Positions 11,648-16,358 of a stretch of DNA of 16,358 bases are shown here, piece by piece. Under the pieces are notes generated by a model that saw only the letters and a list, made by a program, of their open reading frames with translations, was not told the DNA's origin and did not search any database. Source of the DNA: DATBIO01 sp036556965 (lineage in GTDB: Bacteria; Acidobacteriota; Vicinamibacteria; Fen-336); the NCBI GenBank assembly GCA_036556965.1, contig DATBIO010000063.1, positions 1 through 16,358 of the forward strand, written 5' to 3'. Position 1 is the stretch's first letter. The number at the start of each line of letters is the position of its first letter. The position numbers and the translations under genes are program-made.

Positions 11648-14518
11648 ATGAGGTCCAGATCATGGTGCCGCGGCCTCGCGCTGATCGCGCTGGCCGCGCT
11701 CGCGGGGACGGCGCACGCGCAGACGGCGGCCGGCTCCCTGGCCGGCCGCGTGGCGGATCCCTCCGGCGCGGGCGTCCCCGGTGCCTCCGTCACCGCCACC
11801 GCGTCCGGGACGGGCTTCACCCGCACGGTGACCACGGAGTCCGATGGCGTGTACCGGTTCGCGGGGCTGCCCGTGGGCACGTACGACGTCACCGTCAAGC
11901 TGCAGGGCTTCAAGACCGTCGAGCACCGCGGCGTGGTGGTGAACGTCGCCAGCGCGCATACCTTCGACCTGACCCTCGAGGTGGCCACGGTGGAGGAGGC
12001 GGTGACGGTGACGGCGGAGGTCCCGGTGGTGCAGTCCGAGCCCGCCATCGGGGCGGTGGTGAGCCAGAAGGAGCTGGAGAACCTGCCCCTCAACGGCCGC
12101 CAGTTCGCCAACCTCGGCATCCTGGCTCCCGGGACCACCCTCGACTACAACTCCGACCCCACCAAGCCCGGCCAGCTCACCATCGCCCTCAACGGCGGCA
12201 TCGGGCGCAACGTGAACTACCTGGTGGACGGCGGTGACAACACGGACGACACCATCGGGGGCGCCCTCCAGAACTACTCGGTGGAGAGCGTCCAGGAGTT
12301 CAAGATCCAGACGCAGCAGTACAAGGCGGAGTACGGCCGCTCCACGGGGGGCGTCCTCACCGTGGTGACCAAGACGGGGACCAACGAGTTCCACGGCAGC
12401 GGCTTCGGCTTCTTCCGCGACGACCGGCTCAACTCCATCACGGAGTCGGAGGTGCAGGCGGGCGTGGAGAAGTCGCCTTACCGGCGCTGGCAGTACGGGG
12501 CCTCCCTGGGCGGACCGATCGTCAGGGACAAGGTGCATTTCTTCGGCAGCTACGAGAAGACCAAGCGCGACAACAACTACACGGTGGACACCGAGGGCCT
12601 GATCCCGGAGCAGGACGGCCAGACCATCCCCATCCCCTTCAACGACGAGCTGGTGGGGGGCAAGGTGACGGCCAACCTCACCGCGCGCCAGTTCCTGCAG
12701 GTGCGCTTCGGCTACCAGAAGAACACCGACAAGTACGGGGCCAGCCCCCAGGCCACCCCCGACTCCCTGGGCACCCTCACCAACAAGTACCGCTCGCTCC
12801 TGGTGGGCCACACCACCCAGGTCGGCAACGGCTCCCTCAACGACTTCTCCTTCCAGTACTCGCGCTTCGAGAACCTGATCAGCGCCGACTCGCAGAACCC
12901 CTACATCGCGTATCCCTCCGGCGTGCACACCGGCCAGAACATCAACACGCCCCAGAACACCTTCCAGACCAAGTACCAGTTCCGCGACGACTTCGGCTTC
13001 TCGAAGACGCTGGGCGGCCGGCGCCACGACTTCAAGGCGGGCGTGAACTTCGTGCACGAGCCCTCCCTGGGCGGCAGCTCCGACACGGGCGTGGACGCGC
13101 CGCAGTTCCTGCTCCTCGAGGACCGCGTGGGCTCGCCCGTCACCGACATCACGCAGAACGGGGGCAGCTCGCTGTTCTCCACCCCGGTGAACCAGTACAG
13201 CGTCTACGTGCAGGACGACTTCCACGTCAGCCGCAACCTGGTCCTGAACGTGGGCGTGCGCTACGACATGTGGACGGGCTTCGACCTCGACCAGCGCACC
13301 AACCCCATCTGGCAGGTCCTCTCCACGCAGACGCAGTACGACGAGGAGTACTTGCGCGACTTCCAGGGCGGGCAGGGCGGGGTCCTCAACAACGACCGCA
13401 ACAACTTCGGCCCCCGCATCGGCTTCTCCTGGGACCCGAAGGGCGACGGCAAGATGTTCGTCCGCGGGGGCTGGGGCATCTACCACGACTTCCCCTACAC
13501 GAACGCCACCATCCTCTTCCCCTCCATCGCGGTGGAGACCAACTTCGGGCTGGCCTACCAGAACCGCGACCCGAACGGCATCCGGAACCCCGACGGCACC
13601 TTCTTCCAGCCGGGGCAGCCGCTGCCCCCCAACCAGCTCCCCGACCTGGCCGCCAACCCGCCCAACGAGGTGGCCTCGCCCACGCTGGCCACGCCCTTCA
13701 GCCGGCAGGGCTCCCTCGGCTTCTCCGCCGAGGTCACGCCCTGGCTGGGCGTCACCGTGGACCTGGTGACCATCGACTACCGCGACCTCCCCTACCGGGT
13801 GCGCATCAACACCCTCACCCCGTCCGGCGGGCTGCGCTTCCCGCAGTTCGGGAACTTCCGCCTCTGGCACGGCAAGGGCGTGGCCGACTACGACGGCGGC
13901 AACCTGGGCGTGCGTGCGCGCGTGGGCGAGACGCTCACCCTGCAGGGCTTCTACACGCTCTCGCGCGTGCGGGGCAACGTGCTGGCGGGGGCGGACGAGT
14001 TCCGGCTCACCAACCTCAACTACCAGCCCGACCTGCGCGTGGGCCGCGACGTCAGCGTCTTCCCGCTCGACCCGCTCTGCGACGCCTGCATCGGCCCCCT
14101 CAACACCGACGCCCGGCACCGCGTCACCCTGGGGGCCACCTGGAGCCTGCCCCACGACTTCGTGGTGGCGGGGCTCATCCGCTACCGGTCCTCGCTGCCG
14201 TACCTGATCTACGCCGGCCGCGACCTCGACGGCGACGGCTTCCTGCTCGACCTGCCGCCGGGCGTGGACGAGGTCAACGCCGGCCGCGGGGCCTCGTTCT
14301 CGCAGCTCGACCTCCGCGCCTCCAAGCTGTTCCGTTTCGGCAAGAGCGCGGGCATCGAGGTGCTGGCCGAGGTCTTCAACCTCTTCAACGCCACCAACGC
14401 CGCGGGCTTCACGGGCAACCAGTCCGCGGGCAACTTCGGCGAGGCCACCACCTTCGCCGGCGACCCCCTGCAGGGCGAGCAGCGCCTCGCCCAGCTCGGG
14501 CTGCGCCTGCGCTTCTAG
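11648..14518 (+). CDS. Oar-like TonB-dependent outer-membrane receptor
   Basis: A 956-residue outer-membrane protein. It has a signal peptide (residues 1-24, cut after GTAHA), then a carboxypeptidase-regulatory-like domain (about 27-115: GSLAGRVADPSGAGVPGASV, GVYRFAGLPVGTYDVTV), a plug domain (about 118-245) with LPLNGRQFANLGILAPG, NYLVDGGDNTD and STGGVLTVVTKTGTNEFHG, and a long beta-barrel with repeated aromatic strands that ends in the barrel-type terminal Phe (LGLRLRF). Length and plug sequence match the Oar-like receptors that are greatly expanded in Acidobacteriota and Myxococcota; their ligands (peptides, glycans or others) are mostly unknown. The start is supported by AAGGAG six bases before the ATG. 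It follows the winged-helix regulator gene and has its own promoter, so it is probably that regulator's target. It ends at a strong hairpin shared with the convergent gene. Confidence 0.95.
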   Translation: MRSRSWCRGLALIALAALAGTAHAQTAAGSLAGRVADPSGAGVPGASVTATASGTGFTRTVTTESDGVYRFAGLPVGTYDVTVKLQGFKTVEHRGVVVNVASAHTFDLTLEVATVEEAVTVTAEVPVVQSEPAIGAVVSQKELENLPLNGRQFANLGILAPGTTLDYNSDPTKPGQLTIALNGGIGRNVNYLVDGGDNTDDTIGGALQNYSVESVQEFKIQTQQYKAEYGRSTGGVLTVVTKTGTNEFHGSGFGFFRDDRLNSITESEVQAGVEKSPYRRWQYGASLGGPIVRDKVHFFGSYEKTKRDNNYTVDTEGLIPEQDGQTIPIPFNDELVGGKVTANLTARQFLQVRFGYQKNTDKYGASPQATPDSLGTLTNKYRSLLVGHTTQVGNGSLNDFSFQYSRFENLISADSQNPYIAYPSGVHTGQNINTPQNTFQTKYQFRDDFGFSKTLGGRRHDFKAGVNFVHEPSLGGSSDTGVDAPQFLLLEDRVGSPVTDITQNGGSSLFSTPVNQYSVYVQDDFHVSRNLVLNVGVRYDMWTGFDLDQRTNPIWQVLSTQTQYDEEYLRDFQGGQGGVLNNDRNNFGPRIGFSWDPKGDGKMFVRGGWGIYHDFPYTNATILFPSIAVETNFGLAYQNRDPNGIRNPDGTFFQPGQPLPPNQLPDLAANPPNEVASPTLATPFSRQGSLGFSAEVTPWLGVTVDLVTIDYRDLPYRVRINTLTPSGGLRFPQFGNFRLWHGKGVADYDGGNLGVRARVGETLTLQGFYTLSRVRGNVLAGADEFRLTNLNYQPDLRVGRDVSVFPLDPLCDACIGPLNTDARHRVTLGATWSLPHDFVVAGLIRYRSSLPYLIYAGRDLDGDGFLLDLPPGVDEVNAGRGASFSQLDLRASKLFRFGKSAGIEVLAEVFNLFNATNAAGFTGNQSAGNFGEATTFAGDPLQGEQRLAQLGLRLRF

Positions 14519-14525
14519 CCGTCGC

Positions 14526-14565
14526 CGCGGATCCCCGGGGCGCGCGCGTGCCCCGGGGGTCCGCG
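14526..14565. terminator. Bidirectional hairpin between convergent genes
   Basis: A 16-bp stem pairs 14526-14541 with 14550-14565 (one G-U wobble, eight-base loop), built around GATCCCCGGGGC. It sits exactly between the receptor stop at 14518 and the convergent protease stop at 14569. No U-tract is present on either side, but its place and strength support a shared terminator or 3'-end stabiliser. Confidence 0.65.
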
Positions 14566-14568
14566 CCC

Positions 14569-15759
14569 TCAGATGCCCGGGTACCGCCCCGCGAAGATCA
14601 TCACCAGGTCGATGGTGTTCGACACGCCGTGCGCGAGCACCGGCGCCCACAGCTCCCGCCGGCAGGCGAGGTAGAGCGCGCCGAGGAGCAGGCCCGAGAC
14701 GGCGGCCTCGACCTGGCCGGACAGCCCCTGGTACGCGTGGCCGAGGCCGAACACGGCGTTGACGGCGATGAGGCTGACGGCCCAGCCCAGGCCGCCGCCG
14801 CCGAAGAGCCCGGCCACGCGGTTCATCAGGTAGCCGCGGTTCACCATCTCCTCGCCCACCGCGGCCAGGGTCCAGTTCAGGAGCAGGACCACGGCCAGCA
14901 CCTTCAGGTTTCCCACCAGGGGCTGGAGGACCGACACGTCCGGAAGCTCGCCCGTGAGCCGCTGCAGGAGCGGCACCATCACCCACAGCTCGAGCCTCTG
15001 GATGACCACGCCGGCCACGACGCCGATGAGGAGGGTCCGCGGCCAGGAGGCGGGGGCGCGCAGCCCCACGTCGCGCCAGGACAGGCGGCGCAGCCGCAGC
15101 GAGCCCCAGCCCACGAGCAGCAGGAACGGCGTCTTGCTGAAGGGGACGAGGCCGTGCTCGTCGGCCAGGAAGATCCCGAGGACGGCCAGCAGCTCGCACA
15201 GCACCAGCGGGCCGGCCGCGGGCAGGCGCAGCCGGCGCAGGCTCCAGCCGCCGAGGCGCGCGCCGGCCACGAACAGCAGGGCGCCGGCGCCGAGGCCGAG
15301 AGGCACGAACCACCAGCCGAGCGCGTCGCTCCCCGGCGCCACGGCACCGCCGAACCCGAGCCGGAGCGAGTAGCTGTCGGGGGCGATCCTCCAGAGCCCG
15401 GCCCGGTCGGGCACGAAGGGCTTGGCCAGGGCGGCCACCACGAAGCTCGCGGCGAGGACGCTGGCCACTACGGTTCCGCACAGGCCCAGCAGGCCGGCGC
15501 CGAGCGCCGGCCGCGGCGCCTGCGGAGCGGGCTCCCCCGCGTACTGCGCCGCCAGCTCCGCCGCCGGCCCCAGCCCCCGCAGGGCCGCCGACACCGCCTC
15601 GTCGGTCAGCGTCCCTTCGCGCCGCGCCCGCTCGTCGATGTGGCTGCGCAGCTCCACCACGATCTCCGCCGCCTTGGCCGGGGGCAGGCCGCCCAGGCCG
15701 GCCCGCACCTCGGCCAGGTAGGCGTCCACGCGCGCCTCGGCCGTCGCCTCGCGCTCCAT
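14569..15759 (-). CDS. HAAS-domain / CPBP intramembrane protease fusion
   Basis: A 396-residue membrane protein. The cytosolic N-terminus (about 1-75) is a HAAS (formerly DUF1700-like) helical signalling domain: AYLAEVRAGLGGLPPAK, IVVELRSHIDERARREG, LRGLGPAAELAAQY. About eight or nine hydrophobic segments follow, and the C-terminal half is a CPBP (Abi/CAAX-protease-like) domain with all three expected motifs: EEMVNR (E303, E304, R308), FGLGH (H341) and HGVSN (H377, N381), the glutamate-type intramembrane protease site. The ATG at 15759 overlaps the PadR stop by one base (TGATG), so translation is coupled. PadR and HAAS proteins commonly occur as neighbours, and here the HAAS partner carries a protease as its membrane domain. 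Substrate unknown. An open frame continues upstream over the PadR gene but is antisense-free shadow in another register. Confidence 0.9.
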   Translation of the reverse strand: MEREATAEARVDAYLAEVRAGLGGLPPAKAAEIVVELRSHIDERARREGTLTDEAVSAALRGLGPAAELAAQYAGEPAPQAPRPALGAGLLGLCGTVVASVLAASFVVAALAKPFVPDRAGLWRIAPDSYSLRLGFGGAVAPGSDALGWWFVPLGLGAGALLFVAGARLGGWSLRRLRLPAAGPLVLCELLAVLGIFLADEHGLVPFSKTPFLLLVGWGSLRLRRLSWRDVGLRAPASWPRTLLIGVVAGVVIQRLELWVMVPLLQRLTGELPDVSVLQPLVGNLKVLAVVLLLNWTLAAVGEEMVNRGYLMNRVAGLFGGGGLGWAVSLIAVNAVFGLGHAYQGLSGQVEAAVSGLLLGALYLACRRELWAPVLAHGVSNTIDLVMIFAGRYPGI

Positions 15760-16133
15760 CAGCGTTCCTCCTTGCGGAGCGGCGCCAGCAGCCCGTGCAC
15801 GCTCGCCGACAGCCGCGCCCACACGCGCGCCATCTCCTGCGCGCGCCGCCGCCCCGCCGGCGTCAACCGGTAGTACTTGCGGGGATGGCCGGCCTCCGCC
15901 TCGACCCACTCCGCGTCCAGGAGGCCGTCGTCCTTCAGCCGGCCGAGGAGCGGGTACACGGTGCCCTCGGACAGGACGAGGTCCGAGTCCTCGGCCAGGC
16001 GCCGCAGGATCTCCAGGCCGTAGAGCCGGCCCGGCCACAAGCTGGCCAGGATGGCCAGCTCCAGGCAGCCCTTGCGCAGCTGCACCTCCCACTTGTCCAC
16101 GGGTGTGGGGACGGCCTTCGCTGCTGCGGCCAT
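15759..16133 (-). CDS. PadR-family winged-helix transcriptional regulator
   Basis: A 124-residue PadR-type repressor. The typical sequence is LRKGCLELAILASLWPGRLYGLEILRRLAE, followed by the recognition helix region LSEGTVYPLLGRLKDDGLL and the wing AGHPRKYYRLTPAGRR. The C-terminal helix (MARVWARLSASVHGLL) would support dimerisation. It starts at the ATG at 16133, for which there is no properly spaced Shine-Dalgarno (a GAGG sits one base away). A candidate promoter places the transcript start close to the ATG. It overlaps the HAAS-CPBP gene by one base, so the two form an operon, and PadR probably represses its own promoter through the dyad upstream. The inducing signal is unknown; PadR proteins respond to small hydrophobic or phenolic compounds, drugs or envelope stress. 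Confidence 0.93.
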   Translation of the reverse strand: MAAAAKAVPTPVDKWEVQLRKGCLELAILASLWPGRLYGLEILRRLAEDSDLVLSEGTVYPLLGRLKDDGLLDAEWVEAEAGHPRKYYRLTPAGRRRAQEMARVWARLSASVHGLLAPLRKEER

Positions 16134-16138
16134 GCCTC

Positions 16139-16170
16139 ATACTATGCAATGCGAGGTATAGGATGGTCAA
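16139..16170 (-). promoter_or_regulatory. Candidate PadR promoter with overlapping ATAC-N13-GTAT dyad
   Basis: On the minus strand TTGACC (16170-16165), an 18-base spacer and CATAGT (16146-16141) form a fair sigma70-type promoter, so transcription would begin at or very near the PadR ATG. An inverted repeat, ATAC at 16139-16142 and GTAT at 16156-16159, overlaps the spacer and the -10 box, the usual place for an autorepressor site. AT-rich compared with its surroundings. Confidence 0.45.
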
Positions 16171-16228
16171 GGGTCGTCTCGACGGGGGGAGGGGCGCGGC
16201 TTCAGCCGCTCCGGCGCGTCCGGTTCCG

Positions 16229-16256
16229 CGTGACGCCGGCCCCGCGGCGCGTCACG
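16229..16256 (-). terminator. Possible hairpin at the end of the universal stress protein gene
   Basis: CGTGACGC (16229-16236) pairs with GCGTCACG (16249-16256), an 8-bp stem with a 12-base loop that includes the stress protein stop codon. A second small hairpin, GCGGC-TTCA-GCCGC, lies at 16196-16209. Neither has a U-tract. The rest of the 118-base gap holds the PadR promoter. Confidence 0.3.
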
Positions 16257-16358
16257 GGCACGGCTCCTGCTGCGCGACGGGAGCGGGGACGACGACCACC
16301 GCGCACTCGGACCTGCGGAGAAGCTGGAGCGTGGTGGACCCGAGGAACTGGCGCTCGC
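16252..16358 (-). CDS. Universal stress protein (UspA family), C-terminal fragment
   Basis: The last 34 residues of a gene entering from the right edge, with a TGA at 16254-16252. The sequence FLGSTTLQLLRRSECAVVVV followed by PAP is the standard end of UspA-fold proteins: the GS-T turn closes the ATP-binding loop, the helix TLQLLRR follows, and the hydrophobic last strand ends in VVVVP. Beyond it is a short polar tail (VAQQEPCP). The ATP-binding G-x2-G part lies outside the window, so nucleotide binding cannot be judged. It is on the same strand as PadR, 118 bases upstream of it, but PadR has its own promoter candidate, so a shared operon is not needed. Confidence 0.8.
   Translation of the reverse strand, partial: ERQFLGSTTLQLLRRSECAVVVVPAPVAQQEPCP

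Noticed and set aside
11660..15481. Very long minus-strand frame opposite the Oar-like receptor, running into the protease gene
   Set aside because: Composition is dominated by Val/Glu/His/Gly/Arg without domain features, as expected for the antisense of a GC-rich barrel gene.
1..16358. tRNA, rRNA, CRISPR array, insertion sequence, prophage or toxin-antitoxin genes
   Set aside because: No cloverleaf-like or rRNA-like sequence, no regularly spaced repeats, no transposase or integrase motifs and no terminal inverted repeats with target duplications were seen on reading both strands.

Overview
This is a very GC-rich window (about three quarters G+C by eye), gene-dense and without RNA genes, insertion sequences, CRISPR or phage genes. 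Its gene set resembles soil Acidobacteriota or a neighbouring Gram-negative phylum: an Oar-like TonB-dependent receptor with an N-terminal carboxypeptidase-regulatory-like domain, a membrane-anchored winged-helix regulator with TPRs, a sulfatase-superfamily/TPR lipoprotein and a PadR/HAAS pair. The phylum is an inference from gene content only. No gap between genes exceeds about 185 bases.

Layout. (1) 1-157: tail of an unrecognised gene. (2) 190-1051, minus: ArsR repressor and AHSA1/SRPBCC protein, overlapping, behind an AT-rich island that looks like a promoter/operator with a leaderless start. (3) 1126-3453, minus: a TonB-dependent receptor, divergent from (4) 3632-5806, plus: a small exported cysteine-rich protein, a NicO/NiCoT-type nickel/cobalt transporter with a His-rich loop, and an NmrA/NMRAL1-like NADP-binding protein. 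Blocks 3 and 4 together could form a metal-handling locus spanning the envelope. (5) 5961-6757, plus: a YCII (DGPF) protein and a DoxX-like membrane protein with overlapping stop and start. (6) 6767-9427, minus, convergent with block 5: a sulfatase-superfamily lipoprotein fused to TPRs, preceded by a lipoprotein gene; a perfect 12-bp hairpin lies against the sulfatase start codon. (7) 9611-14518, plus: a CadC-like winged-helix/TM/TPR regulator followed by a large Oar-like TonB receptor with a good sigma70-like promoter flanked by 8-bp direct repeats. (8) 14569-16133, minus: PadR repressor and a HAAS-CPBP membrane protease fusion, ending at a strong hairpin shared with the convergent receptor. 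(9) 16252-16358, minus: the C-terminus of a universal stress protein.

How the genes fit together: regulation is mostly one regulator per short transcription unit (ArsR with SRPBCC, PadR with HAAS-CPBP, the winged-helix protein with the Oar-like receptor). The most interesting combination is receptor + Cys-rich protein + NicO transporter. The HAAS-CPBP fusion and the RBS-occluding hairpin before the sulfatase-like gene come next. All functions are read from sequence motifs recalled from known families; no database search was run.
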